The position numbers and the translations under genes are program-made. 50,266 bases of DNA from Xanthobacteraceae bacterium (GTDB lineage Bacteria > Pseudomonadota > Alphaproteobacteria > Rhizobiales > Xanthobacteraceae): assembly GCA_031291445.1 (NCBI GenBank), contig JARLJA010000163.1, forward strand, positions 1 to 50,266, given 5' to 3'. The notes under the pieces were generated by a model. It was given only the letters and a program-made list of their open reading frames with translations. It had not been told where the DNA came from and ran no database searches. Below are positions 8,507 through 17,324 of the stretch, one piece after another (the first letter of the stretch is position 1; the number at the start of each line of letters is the position of its first letter).

Positions 8507-10558
8507 TCAGACGTCCAGCAGATCTTCGTTGGCAAATTCCGCCTTCTCTGAAATGAACGCGAACCGCGCCTCCGCCTTGGTCCCCATCAGGCGTTCGACG
8601 GAATCCGCGGTGCCCTCGCGGTCGTCGGGCAGCAACACGACCCGCAGCAGGGTGCGCTTCGCCGGATCCATGGTGGTCTCCTTGAGCTGCGCCGGCATCA
8701 TTTCGCCAAGCCCCTTGAACCGGCCGACCTCGACCTTGGCGTTGGCATTGAATTCCCGCTTGAGGATTTCGTCCTTGTGGGCGTCGTCGCGGGCGTAGAA
8801 CGTCTTGGTGCCATGGGACAGCCGGTACAGCGGCGGGATCGCGAGGTAGAGGTGACCCTCGTCGATCAGGCGCGGCATCTGGCGATAGAAGAACGTGATC
8901 AGGAGCGAGGCGATGTGGGCGCCGTCGACGTCGGCGTCGGTCATGATGATGATGCGGCCGTAGCGGAGGTCCTCCTGGCGGTACTGGGCGAGCGTACCGC
9001 AGCCGATCGCCTGCATCAGGTCGGCGATCTGCTGGTTGGCGGCGAGCTTGTCGCGGCCGGCCGAGGCGACGTTGAGGATCTTGCCGCGCAGCGGCAGGAT
9101 CGCCTGGGTCTTGCGGTCGCGCGCCTGCTTGGCGCTGCCGCCGGCGCTGTCGCCCTCGACGATGAAGAGTTCGGAGCCCTCGGCCGCGGTGTTGGTGCAA
9201 TCGGCGAGCTTGCCGGGGAGGCGGAGCTTGCGCACCGCCGTCTTGCGCGAGATTTCCTTTTCCTGGCGCCGGCGCAGCCGTTCCTCGCTGCGCTCGACCA
9301 CGAATTCGAGCAGCCGGTTGGCCTGCACCGGATTGCCCGACAGCCAGTGGTCGAACGGATCCTTGATGGCCTGCTCGACGATCCTCTGGGCCTCGGCGGT
9401 GGCGAGGCGATCCTTGGTCTGGCCCTGGAATTCGGGCTCGCGCACGAACACGGACAGCATGACGGCGGCGCCGACCATGACGTCCTCGGAGGTGATGGTG
9501 GCGGCGCGCTTGCCCTGGCCGACGCGTTCGGCATGGTCTTTCAGGCCGCGCAGCAGCGCGCTGCGCATCCCGGATTCGTGGGTGCCACCATCGGGGGTCG
9601 GCACCGTGTTGCAGTAGGACGACAGGAAGCCGTCGGCGTCGGCGGTCCAGGCCACCGCCCATTCGCAGGCGCCATGGGCGCCGTTGCGCCCCGACTTGCC
9701 GGAGAAGATGTCGGGATGCACCAGCGTGTCGGCGTGGATGGCGGCGGCGAGATAGTCCTTGAGCCCGCCGGGAAAGTGGAAGGTGTCTTCGGCCGGCACG
9801 TCCTCGATGCCGCGCAGCAGCTCCGGATCGCAGTGCCACCGGATCTCGACGCCGCCGAAGAGATAGGCCTTGGAGCGCGTCATCTTGAACAGTCGCTGCG
9901 GCTTGAAGCTCGCCTTGGCGCCGAAGATGTCGGTATCGGGCTTGAAGCGGATCCGGGTGCCGCGGCGGTTCTGAACCTTGCCGAGTTCCTCGAGCTTGCC
10001 CTTGGGATGGCCGCGCTCGAACGTCATGCGATAGAGCTTCTGGTCGCGCGCGACCTCGACCTCGAGCCGCGACGACAACGCGTTGACCACGGAGACGCCG
10101 ACGCCGTGCAGGCCGCCCGAGGTCTCGTAGACCTTGGAGTCAAACTTGCCGCCGGAGTGCAGCGTGCACATGATGACCTCAAGGGCGGACTTCTTCGGAA
10201 ACTTGGGATGCGGATCGACCGGGATGCCGCGGCCGTTGTCGCTGACGGTGAGGAAGCCGTCCGCCGACAGCGCGACCTCGATGAAGGTCGCGTGTCCGGC
10301 CAGCGCCTCGTCCATCGAGTTGTCGATCACCTCGGCGAACAGATGGTGCAGGGCCTTCTCGTCGGTGCCGCCGATATACATGCCGGGACGGCGACGGACC
10401 GGCTCGAGCCCTTCGAGCACCTCGATGTCGCGCGCAGTATAGCCGGCTTCCGCGCTGGCGGGGCGCGCCGGTTTGGCGGGCGCCGCGCGCCCCTTCGCCG
10501 CGCCTCCGAAAAGATCGCCCGCTTTTTCGTTCTTCTTTGGTTTCAATGACTTGGACAT
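8507..10558 (-). CDS. parE: DNA topoisomerase IV subunit B
   Basis: A 683-residue type IIA topoisomerase ATPase subunit, which with ParC decatenates sister chromosomes. The GHKL ATPase motifs are EVIDNSMDEALAG, DNGRGIPVDPHPK and GGLHGVGVSVVNALS; the TOPRIM metal site includes EGDSAGGSAKQARDR and MTDADVDGAHI. Length and the QTQAILPLRGK-type sequence (here KTQAILPLRGKILN) fit ParE rather than GyrB, which is usually about 800 residues in this group. The first 40 residues are Lys/Ala-rich and variable. parC is not in the window. Confidence 0.96.
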   Translation of the reverse strand: MSKSLKPKKNEKAGDLFGGAAKGRAAPAKPARPASAEAGYTARDIEVLEGLEPVRRRPGMYIGGTDEKALHHLFAEVIDNSMDEALAGHATFIEVALSADGFLTVSDNGRGIPVDPHPKFPKKSALEVIMCTLHSGGKFDSKVYETSGGLHGVGVSVVNALSSRLEVEVARDQKLYRMTFERGHPKGKLEELGKVQNRRGTRIRFKPDTDIFGAKASFKPQRLFKMTRSKAYLFGGVEIRWHCDPELLRGIEDVPAEDTFHFPGGLKDYLAAAIHADTLVHPDIFSGKSGRNGAHGACEWAVAWTADADGFLSSYCNTVPTPDGGTHESGMRSALLRGLKDHAERVGQGKRAATITSEDVMVGAAVMLSVFVREPEFQGQTKDRLATAEAQRIVEQAIKDPFDHWLSGNPVQANRLLEFVVERSEERLRRRQEKEISRKTAVRKLRLPGKLADCTNTAAEGSELFIVEGDSAGGSAKQARDRKTQAILPLRGKILNVASAGRDKLAANQQIADLMQAIGCGTLAQYRQEDLRYGRIIIMTDADVDGAHIASLLITFFYRQMPRLIDEGHLYLAIPPLYRLSHGTKTFYARDDAHKDEILKREFNANAKVEVGRFKGLGEMMPAQLKETTMDPAKRTLLRVVLLPDDREGTADSVERLMGTKAEARFAFISEKAEFANEDLLDV

Positions 10559-10937
10559 GCACGTTCAGAGGTTGGAGGCTCAGGGAGCGAATCGGTATCG
10601 CCCAATATGCCATGGATGGGGCTGGCAATGTGGCGGAGGGGTAGCCCGGTCGGCCGCTCACCGCAACACGGTCCGGAAAATCCCTGACCAGCCAGATGCG
10701 GGCTGGCGGGCACCCGACAGACCCTATATGGCGCTGCAGCAGCCGTGCGCCGTGCCGTCGGATCTCGGGGTTTTGACCTCATGTGATTCCGCGTTCAAGG
10801 TTGCGCGCCCATAGTGTCCTGCTGGTTGGTGTCCCGCTGGTTCTCGGCTTCGCAAAAGAGCCCACCACCAGATGATGCGAATGCTGGAAGCGGGACACTG
10901 GTTGTCCCACCTGTGACCGTCGATTGAGGCCGTGGAA
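10559..10937. other. Intergenic region with an inverted repeat
   Basis: About 380 bases between the divergent parE and dedA-like genes. GTGTCCCGCT at 10829-10838 is the exact inverse of AGCGGGACAC at 10889-10898, 50 bases apart, and related TGTCC/TGTCCC units lie at 10815 and 10903. This could be a regulatory site for the dedA gene or a folded RNA. No gene is seen. Confidence 0.45.
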
Positions 10938-11468
10938 ATGGAAGATGTGGTGCGGCCGATCATCGATTTCGTGCGCGACCATCAGGGCTGGGCGGCGCCG
11001 ATCGTGTTCGTGCTGGCGTTCGGGGAGTCGCTGGCCTTCCTCTCGCTGCTGATCCCCGCATGGGGCGCGTTGGTCGGCATCGGCGCCATGATCGGGCCGA
11101 GTGGCATGAATTTCTGGCCGATCTGCATCGCCGGCGGTTTCGGCGCGGCCTGCGGCGACTGGGTCTCGTACTGGTTCGGCTTCACCTTCAAGGAGCGGGT
11201 GGCGCAGATGTGGCCGCTGTCGCGCTATCCGCAATTGCTGCCGCGCGGCGAGGATTTCGTGCGCGACTGGGGCGTGCCCTCGATCTTCATCGGCCGGTTC
11301 TTCGGGCCGCTGCGCGCGTCGGTGCCACTGGTGGCCGGCATCTTCGAGATGCCCTACGGGCGCTTCCAGTTCGCCAACTTCACCTCCGCCTTCGTCTGGT
11401 CCGCGACGCTGCTGATGTTCGGCGACGTCATCTCCAGGATCGTCACGTGGCTGTGGAGCGAGATCTGA
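10938..11468 (+). CDS. DedA/SNARE-associated family membrane protein
   Basis: A 176-residue polytopic protein with hydrophobic segments at about residues 16-40, 50-75 and 125-170. It has the family fingerprint IGRFFGPLRASVPLVAG (about residues 111-127), in which the GRF.GP.R arginines are conserved, and an early FGESLAFLSLLIP. DedA proteins are implicated in membrane lipid carrier recycling (for example undecaprenyl phosphate) and proton-motive-force maintenance. ATG 10938 is chosen with GAGG about 8 bases upstream; a GTG at 10932 is in frame. The specific substrate is unknown. Confidence 0.9.
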   Translation: MEDVVRPIIDFVRDHQGWAAPIVFVLAFGESLAFLSLLIPAWGALVGIGAMIGPSGMNFWPICIAGGFGAACGDWVSYWFGFTFKERVAQMWPLSRYPQLLPRGEDFVRDWGVPSIFIGRFFGPLRASVPLVAGIFEMPYGRFQFANFTSAFVWSATLLMFGDVISRIVTWLWSEI

Positions 11469-11525
11469 GCGGAATGCCGGCTCGCTGGCTCGGTCATGAC
11501 ATTCCCGTGACGGGTGCCGGGCGCC

Positions 11526-11553
11526 TTGACGCTCGATTGCGCGGGACTTATAC
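11526..11553 (+). promoter_or_regulatory. Sigma70-type promoter for the argC leader
   Basis: TTGACG at 11526-11531 and TTATAC at 11548-11553 are separated by 16 bases. The expected transcription start, 7-8 bases after the -10 box, falls on the A of the ATG at 11561, so the transcript would be leaderless. This is the best promoter-like match I found in the window. Confidence 0.7.
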
Positions 11554-11560
11554 GACCGCC

Positions 11561-11632
11561 ATGATCAATGCCGCCACAGCTTCCACTCTCCGCCGTCGCC
11601 GCTTCGCGGTGGGGGCGGGCGTGCGCGCATAG
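11561..11632 (+). CDS. Putative arginine leader peptide upstream of argC
   Basis: A 23-codon frame starting ATG-ATC-AAT and ending TAG, with four consecutive arginine codons CGC-CGT-CGC-CGC at 11591-11602 and a fifth at 11624. There is no ribosome binding site, but the ATG coincides with the predicted transcript start, as known for leaderless attenuator peptides such as TrpL in rhizobia. The Arg run can pair with the following GCGGTG (11597-11602 with 11606-11611). The position, 190 bases ahead of an arginine biosynthesis gene, suggests that ribosome stalling at Arg codons controls downstream transcription. GC-rich DNA makes CGN runs by chance, so conservation would be needed to settle this. 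Confidence 0.6.
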   Translation: MINAATASTLRRRRFAVGAGVRA

Positions 11633-11641
11633 GATCGCGAC

Positions 11642-11679
11642 GCCGCCGCCGGAATTCGGTCTGCGGCAGCTTGTTTTCT
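11642..11679 (+). terminator. Attenuator terminator hairpin before argC
   Basis: GCCGCCGC (11642-11649) pairs with GCGGCAGC (11663-11670) with one mismatch, around a 13-base loop, and is followed directly by TTGTTTTCT (11671-11679). This is an intrinsic terminator inside the argC leader. Its 5' arm can instead pair with the G-rich segment at 11612-11620 within the leader peptide frame, and its 3' arm (TGCGGCA, 11662-11668) can pair perfectly with TGCCGCA at 11689-11695, so alternative folds are available. Confidence 0.6.
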
Positions 11680-11818
11680 CCCACGACTTGCCGCAACACC
11701 GCGTCCGACGGTTCCCGTAGACTCGCGGGCGCTTGCACTGTCACGTTCGCGGCCGATTGCCGCGTCGCGGCGGTGCCGGGGCCCACCATCCGGCGACAAT
11801 CCTTGGGATACGAAGATC

Positions 11819-12877
11819 ATGGCTGAGAAAAAGAAAGTCGGCATCCTTGGTGCTTCCGGCTACACCGGTGCGGAGCTGGTGCGGCTGTTGCTGCGCCACC
11901 CGAAGGTCGAGATCACCCTGCTCACGGCCGATCGTCGCGCCGGGCTGGCGATGGGCGACGTGTTTCCGCAGTTCGCGCCCTACGACCTGCCGCGGCTGAC
12001 ATCGATCGACGGCGTCGACTGGGCGACCGCGGAGCTCGACCTGATCTTCTGCGCGCTGCCCCACGGCACGACGCAGACCGTCATCAAGGACGTGCTGGAG
12101 AAGGCGCCGCATCTGAAGATCGTCGACCTGTCGGCGGATTTCCGGCTCGCGAGCCCCGAGGCCTACGCCAAGTGGTACGGGCACGAGCATCACGCGCTCG
12201 AACTGCAGAAGGAGGCGGTCTATGGTCTCGTCGAGGTCTATCGGCGCGACATCAAGAAGGCCCGGCTGATCGCCAATCCGGGCTGCTACACCTCGTGCGC
12301 GCTGCTGCCGCTGATCCCGCTCATCAAGGAGAAGGCGATCGAGACCGACGAGATCGTCGTCGACGCCAAGTCGGGGATGACCGGCGCCGGGCGGTCGGCC
12401 AAGGAGGAGATGCTGTTTTCCGAGGTGTCCGAGGGCTTCCACGCCTACGGCGTCGGCCACCATCGCCACATGTCGGAACTCGACCAGGAATTCTCCAAGG
12501 CCGCCGGCAAGGAAGTGGTGGTCAGCTTCACGCCGCACCTGCTGCCCATGAACCGGGGCATCCTCTCGACCATCTACGTGCGCGGCCGGCGCGGCAAGAC
12601 CGCGGAGGACCTCCATGCCCTGCTGGCGGAGCACTACGCCAAGGAGCCGTTCGTCCACGTGCTGCCGTTCGGCAAGACGCCGCAGACCCGGCACGTGCGC
12701 GGCTCCAACATGACCTTCATCGGGGTCGCCGCCGACCGCATTCCGGGACGCGCGATCGTGATTTCGACGCTCGACAACCTGACCAAGGGCGCGTCGGGGC
12801 AGGCGGTGCAGAACATGAACCTGGTGCTCGGCTTCGCCGAGACGCTGGGGATCGATCAGCCGCCGATGTTCCCCTGA
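11819..12877 (+). CDS. argC: N-acetyl-gamma-glutamyl-phosphate reductase
   Basis: A 352-residue enzyme for the third step of arginine synthesis: NADPH-dependent reduction of N-acetylglutamyl-5-phosphate to the semialdehyde. The N-terminal Rossmann motif is GILGASGYTGAEL (residues 8-20), and the catalytic cysteine is Cys156 in NPGCYTSCALL. C-terminal HHRHMSELDQE and FTPHLLPMNRGI are family signatures. It stands alone on its strand behind a 190-base leader with attenuator features and is followed by an intrinsic terminator. The other arg genes are not in the window. Confidence 0.96.
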   Translation: MAEKKKVGILGASGYTGAELVRLLLRHPKVEITLLTADRRAGLAMGDVFPQFAPYDLPRLTSIDGVDWATAELDLIFCALPHGTTQTVIKDVLEKAPHLKIVDLSADFRLASPEAYAKWYGHEHHALELQKEAVYGLVEVYRRDIKKARLIANPGCYTSCALLPLIPLIKEKAIETDEIVVDAKSGMTGAGRSAKEEMLFSEVSEGFHAYGVGHHRHMSELDQEFSKAAGKEVVVSFTPHLLPMNRGILSTIYVRGRRGKTAEDLHALLAEHYAKEPFVHVLPFGKTPQTRHVRGSNMTFIGVAADRIPGRAIVISTLDNLTKGASGQAVQNMNLVLGFAETLGIDQPPMFP

Positions 12878-12910
12878 GGCGTGCGCGAGAGCCATCCGCA
12901 AAATGCAAGA

Positions 12911-12938
12911 GCCGCCGGCCCGTGGCCGGCGGCTTTTT
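12911..12938. terminator. Bidirectional terminator between argC and MAPEG gene
   Basis: A perfect 10-base-pair stem, GCCGCCGGCC at 12911-12920 and GGCCGGCGGC at 12924-12933, closes a 3-base loop and is followed by TTTTT (12934-12938). It lies between two converging genes and should end argC transcription; the opposite strand has a weaker A/T flank. Confidence 0.9.
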
Positions 12939-12968
12939 GATTGACCTTGCTGTCGCGCCGGATCGCTG

Positions 12969-13367
12969 TCACAGCACCTTGAAGATACCCAGCACCAGCA
13001 CTGCCTGCGCCAGGAAGCCGACGGTGAACGCCAGGGTGCGGACCACGGGAATGCCGAGCGCGTAGACGATGACGTGGGCGAGGCGGGCCCAGAAATACAC
13101 CGCGCAGGCCAGCACGGTCCACTGGCTCGAGTAGTCGATGGCGTTGAGGATCAGCACCAGCGGCGCGAACAGGACGAGGTTTTCGACGGCATTGTCGTGG
13201 GCGAACATGGTGCGGCTGGCCCACGGGGCGTGCGGCTTGGCGTCGCGCGACGGGTTGGCCATGGATCCGGCAAGGCCACGCACCTGGGCACGGTTGATGG
13301 AGTAGGGGATCCACAGCACACCGGTCAGGATGATGGTGAGGGTCAACCAGAACAATTCGCGGGTCAT
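12969..13367 (-). CDS. MAPEG-family membrane protein
   Basis: A 132-residue protein with four hydrophobic helices and the MAPEG arrangement: NRAQVRGLAG after helix 1, then RTMFAHDNAVENLVLFAPLV and WARLAHVIVYALGIP. MAPEG members include membrane glutathione transferases and eicosanoid enzymes; bacterial ones are mostly uncharacterised. GGAG lies 7 bases before the ATG. It converges on argC with the shared terminator and is adjacent to phaC without an obvious functional link. Confidence 0.85.
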   Translation of the reverse strand: MTRELFWLTLTIILTGVLWIPYSINRAQVRGLAGSMANPSRDAKPHAPWASRTMFAHDNAVENLVLFAPLVLILNAIDYSSQWTVLACAVYFWARLAHVIVYALGIPVVRTLAFTVGFLAQAVLVLGIFKVL

Positions 13368-13460
13368 AGCAATCTCCGGCGATGATGAGGAAGGCGATCG
13401 GAGGGATCTTATTAGTGCATTTTGCGGCGCGGCGGAATTCGCGACGCCGCGTTGTGATGG

Positions 13461-15269
13461 TCAGGCACGCACCCGGACATAGCTGCCGGGGGCATGTTCG
13501 ATCGGCGGCAGCGCTTCGGTGCCGACGGTGCGGGCCGGCACCTGTTCGGGGTCGAGATCCTCGATCCACTGGCGCCAGTCGGGCCACCACGACCCCTTGT
13601 GCTCCTCGGCGGTCTTGAGCCATTCCGCGACCGGCCCGTCGTGGATCTTGTCGTTGACCCAGTACTGATACTTGCCGAGCGCCGGCGGATTGACCACGCC
13701 GGCGATATGGCCCGAGCCGGCCAGCACGAAGCGCACCGGGCCGCCGAAGAACTGCGATCCGTAGAGCACGGATTCCGCGGGCGCGATGTGATCCTCGCGG
13801 GTGGCGAGGTTGTAGACCGGGACCTTGACCTTGGCGAGGTCGAGCAGGGTGTTGTCGAGCACCATGGTTCCTGCCGACAGCCGGTTCTCGAGGTAGCAGT
13901 TGCGAAGGTAGTACGAGTGGTTGGCCGCCGGCATGCGGGTGGCGTCGGAATTCCAGTGCAGCAGGTCGAACGCGGCCGGCTGCTGGCCCTTGAGATAGTT
14001 GCTGACCACGTAGGACCAGATCAGGTCGTTCGAGCGCAGCATGTTGAAGGCCATTGCCATCTTGCTGCCCTCGAGCACGCCGGCGCGGTTCATCTCGCGC
14101 TCGAGCGCCGAAACCTGCTCCTCGTCGACGAACACCAGCAGTTCGCCGGCGTGGGTGAAATCGACCTGGGCGGCGAGGAACGTCGCGGACGTGACCCGGA
14201 CGCGGCGCTTGGCGGCGAGCCAGGCCAGCGTCGACGCCAGCATGGTGCCCCCGACGCAGTAGCCCATGGTGTGGACCTTCATCTCGCCGGTGACCCGTTC
14301 GATGGCGTCCATCGCGGCGAGCGGGCCCTCTCGCATGTAGTCGTCGAAGGTCTTCTCGCCGAGCCGCTTGTCCGGGTTGACCCACGAAATCACGAACACC
14401 GTGATGCCCTGGTCGACGCACCACTTGATGAAGGACTTCTGCGGATTGAGATCGAGAATGTAAAACTTGTTGATCCAGGGCGGCACGATCAACAGCGGCG
14501 TGCGCAGCACCGTCTCGGTGGTCGGATGGTACTGGATCAGCTGCATCAGGTCGTTCTGGAAGATGACCTCGCCCGGCGTGTTGGCGAGCTGGTCGCCGAC
14601 ATTGAGGTCCTCCGCGGCCGACTGGCGGATCTTCAGGTGGCCGCCGCCGGCGACCACGTCCTCCGCCAGCATCCGCATGCCGCGAACCAGATTCTCGCCG
14701 CTGGAGGCGACCGTGTCGCGCAGCACTTCGGGATTGGTCAGCACGAAATTCGAGGGCGCCAGCGCGTTGGTGACCTGCTGGACGTAGAATTCCGCCTTCT
14801 TGCGGGTGTGCGGGTCGAGGCCGTCGGCGTTGCGGACGAGGTCATAGGCCCACTGCGTGGTGAGCAGATAGAGCTCCATCATGAACTCGAAGAACCGGTT
14901 GGATTTCCACTCCGGGTCCTGGAAGCGCTTGTCGCGGGGCGCCGGCGCGATGGTCGGCGGAACGTCCTCGCCGAGCATCCGGCGCATCGACGTGCCCCAC
15001 AGATCGAGATAGGACCGCCCCAGGCTGAGCTGCATTTCCGCCGCGCGGTTCTTGTCCGACAGCCAGTACTCGGCGACCGCGCCGAACGTTTTCACCAGCT
15101 CGTTGAGCTCGGCCGGCGCCTCGTGCGGCGGGATGCCCTCCCGGGCCTTCAGGATGGCCGCCAGCGCCTGGCCACTGCTTTCCATGGCGCGGGACAGGTT
15201 GCGGGCGAAGGCTTCGGCGTCGAAGCTCTTGCCAGCTCCGGCTTTCGTGGTGTCGACAACGTCACTCAT
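13461..15269 (-). CDS. phaC: Class I poly(3-hydroxyalkanoate) synthase
   Basis: A 602-residue polymerase that builds PHA storage polyester from 3-hydroxyacyl-CoA. The lipase-like box is GYCVGGT with catalytic Cys338; PPWINKFYILDLNP and GHIAGVVNPP (with the catalytic His region) are typical of the family. The length matches class I enzymes that work without PhaE or PhaR subunits. It starts at ATG 15269. The neighbouring lipoprotein gene is divergent, leaving a 240-base promoter region. phaA, phaB and phasin genes are not in the window. Confidence 0.96.
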   Translation of the reverse strand: MSDVVDTTKAGAGKSFDAEAFARNLSRAMESSGQALAAILKAREGIPPHEAPAELNELVKTFGAVAEYWLSDKNRAAEMQLSLGRSYLDLWGTSMRRMLGEDVPPTIAPAPRDKRFQDPEWKSNRFFEFMMELYLLTTQWAYDLVRNADGLDPHTRKKAEFYVQQVTNALAPSNFVLTNPEVLRDTVASSGENLVRGMRMLAEDVVAGGGHLKIRQSAAEDLNVGDQLANTPGEVIFQNDLMQLIQYHPTTETVLRTPLLIVPPWINKFYILDLNPQKSFIKWCVDQGITVFVISWVNPDKRLGEKTFDDYMREGPLAAMDAIERVTGEMKVHTMGYCVGGTMLASTLAWLAAKRRVRVTSATFLAAQVDFTHAGELLVFVDEEQVSALEREMNRAGVLEGSKMAMAFNMLRSNDLIWSYVVSNYLKGQQPAAFDLLHWNSDATRMPAANHSYYLRNCYLENRLSAGTMVLDNTLLDLAKVKVPVYNLATREDHIAPAESVLYGSQFFGGPVRFVLAGSGHIAGVVNPPALGKYQYWVNDKIHDGPVAEWLKTAEEHKGSWWPDWRQWIEDLDPEQVPARTVGTEALPPIEHAPGSYVRVRA

Positions 15270-15510
15270 ATGGGGTCGGGGCTTGCACGCTGCGGGAAGT
15301 GGAAAGGCATCAGGACGCTAACGGCAACAATGATGACACAGTTCGAACCGTATGCGAGAAATCATTGTGCTGCATCGCGAAATGGATGTCGCGGCTTCGA
15401 CATATTGGCGCCCCATCCGGCGGCTGTAGTGCATCAGCGAGATGTTAATCGTTTGACGTGATAAACCGCGTCGCGACTCGCATACGGAGTCCGGAGAACC
15501 GAAACGGCCG

Positions 15511-15843
15511 ATGCCGCAATCCTGCCCACAATCCGCCTCTCGCCGCCGGCGCGCCAGCGTCGCCATGGTGGCGGTGCTCGGCTGCCTGCTGGGGGGCTGC
15601 TCCATTCCGGTCGCGGACCTGCCGATCGTCGGCCTGCCGGCCGGTGCGCCGACGCGTCCCGCCGAGCCGGGCGTCTACCCCGCCGTCCACGACATGCCGG
15701 CGGCGCGGACCGAGCCGACGCTCGATCCGGCCGACCAGGCAAAGATGGAGACCGACCTGATCCATGCCCGGGACCGCCAGGCCGCGGTGGCGGGGCGGCC
15801 GGCCAAGGCGCAGGACAAGGCCTCCGACCAGCAGGGCAACTGA
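15511..15843 (+). CDS. Small predicted lipoprotein
   Basis: A 110-residue protein with a basic N-terminus (SRRRRASV), a hydrophobic stretch and lipobox LGGC, so it is probably lipidated at Cys30 and membrane anchored. The mature part is Pro- and Ala-rich with charged residues and no recognisable domain; the segment LDPADQAKMETDLIHARDRQ is the most ordered part. GGAG is 14 bases upstream of the ATG, which is rather far. Function unknown. Confidence 0.75.
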   Translation: MPQSCPQSASRRRRASVAMVAVLGCLLGGCSIPVADLPIVGLPAGAPTRPAEPGVYPAVHDMPAARTEPTLDPADQAKMETDLIHARDRQAAVAGRPAKAQDKASDQQGN

Positions 15844-16082
15844 CCGGCTGGATGCCGGCAGAATTCACCTCGCGGCCATACCGTGTCCGCCGGTTTCCCG
15901 CCCACTGTTGCCGACACCAGAAAACCACGAAGTTTCAACGAAGCGGTGGCGCCTTTTGAGACCAATTATCGGGCAATCCGAGCCCCCGGAGCACTGGTGC
16001 TGAGGAGCCACCGTGCTAAAAAGAGCCTGATTCATCCGCGATTGAGCGCCACGCCAATTCGCGGGGGCCGGAGCTGACACCC

Positions 16083-17300
16083 ATGGAAGAGTTTTACCGC
16101 ATTCGCCGTCTGCCGCCTTACGTGTTCGAGCAGGTCAACCGGGCCAAGGCGGCCGCGCGCAATGCGGGGGCCGACATCATCGACATGGGCATGGGCAATC
16201 CGGACCTGCCGACGCCCCCCCATGTCATTGAAAAGCTCAAGGAAACCCTGGGCAAGCCGCGGACCGACCGGTATTCGGCGTCGCGCGGCATCACCGGCCT
16301 GCGCAGGGCCCAGGCCGGCTATTATGAACGGCGCTTTGGGGTCAAGCTGAACCCGGACACCCAGATCGTCGCCACTCTGGGCTCGAAGGAAGGATTCGCC
16401 AACGTGGCCCAGGCGATCACCGCGCCGGGCGACGTCGTGCTCGTGCCCAATCCCAGCTACCCGATCCACGCCTTCGGCTTCCTGATGGCCGGCGGCGTGA
16501 TCCGCTCGGTTCCGGCGGAACCGACGCCGGATCTGTTCGAGGCGCTGGAGCGGGCGATCATCCATTCCATCCCCAAGCCGATCGCGCTGGTGGTCTGCTA
16601 TCCGTCGAACCCGACGGCCTACGTGGCGACGCTCGATTTCTACAAGGACCTGGTGGCCTTCGCGAAGAAGCACGAGATCTTCATCCTGTCCGATCTCGCC
16701 TATGCCGAGCTCTATTTCGACGGCAATCCGCCGCCTTCGGTGCTGCAGGTCCCCGGCGCGATCGACGTCACGGTCGAATTCACGTCGATGTCCAAGACGT
16801 TTTCCATGGCCGGTTGGCGCATGGGGTTCGCGGTCGGCAACGAGCGCATCATCGCGGCGCTGGCGCGGGTGAAGTCCTACCTCGACTACGGTGCCTTCAC
16901 GCCGGTCCAGGTCGCCGCCACCGCGGCGCTGAACGGCCCCGAGGACTGCATCCGCGAAATGCGCGAGATCTACCACAAGCGGCGCGACACGCTGGTCGAG
17001 GCCTTCGGCCGCGCCGGCTGGGACATCCCGCCGCCGGCCGCGTCGATGTTCGCGTGGGCGCCGTTGCCGGAGAAATTCCGCGGTCTCGGCAGCATGCAGT
17101 TCGCGACCCTGATGGTGGAGAAGTCGGGCGTGGTGGTATCTCCGGGCGTCGCGTTCGGCGAGCACGGCGAGGGCTATGTCCGCATTGCGATGGTGGAAAA
17201 CGAGCAGCGGATCCGACAGGCCGCGCGCAACGTGCGCCGGTTCCTTGAAAGTGGGATCGAAACGTTGCACAACGTGGTTCCTCTCGCCAACCGGCGATAG
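16083..17300 (+). CDS. Class I/II PLP aminotransferase (AlaC/LL-DAP-aminotransferase-like)
   Basis: A 405-residue PLP aminotransferase. Key motifs are DMGMGNPDLPTP near residue 38, CYPSNPTAYVA at about 178, and the PLP lysine in SMSKTFSMAGWRMGF. Similar proteins are annotated as alanine or LL-diaminopimelate aminotransferases; the group sits just before homoserine dehydrogenase in relatives, which points to amino-acid synthesis. The gap to hom is 24 bases, so the two are probably co-transcribed. Exact amino donor and acceptor cannot be read from sequence. Confidence 0.9.
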   Translation: MEEFYRIRRLPPYVFEQVNRAKAAARNAGADIIDMGMGNPDLPTPPHVIEKLKETLGKPRTDRYSASRGITGLRRAQAGYYERRFGVKLNPDTQIVATLGSKEGFANVAQAITAPGDVVLVPNPSYPIHAFGFLMAGGVIRSVPAEPTPDLFEALERAIIHSIPKPIALVVCYPSNPTAYVATLDFYKDLVAFAKKHEIFILSDLAYAELYFDGNPPPSVLQVPGAIDVTVEFTSMSKTFSMAGWRMGFAVGNERIIAALARVKSYLDYGAFTPVQVAATAALNGPEDCIREMREIYHKRRDTLVEAFGRAGWDIPPPAASMFAWAPLPEKFRGLGSMQFATLMVEKSGVVVSPGVAFGEHGEGYVRIAMVENEQRIRQAARNVRRFLESGIETLHNVVPLANRR

Positions 17301-17324
17301 TCCTCCGGCAGGTTTCTCACGCGT

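Noticed and set aside
15270-15510. PhaR-type operator between phaC and the lipoprotein gene
   Set aside because: Only scattered CTGCA/TGCTGC words are present, without a clear dyad.
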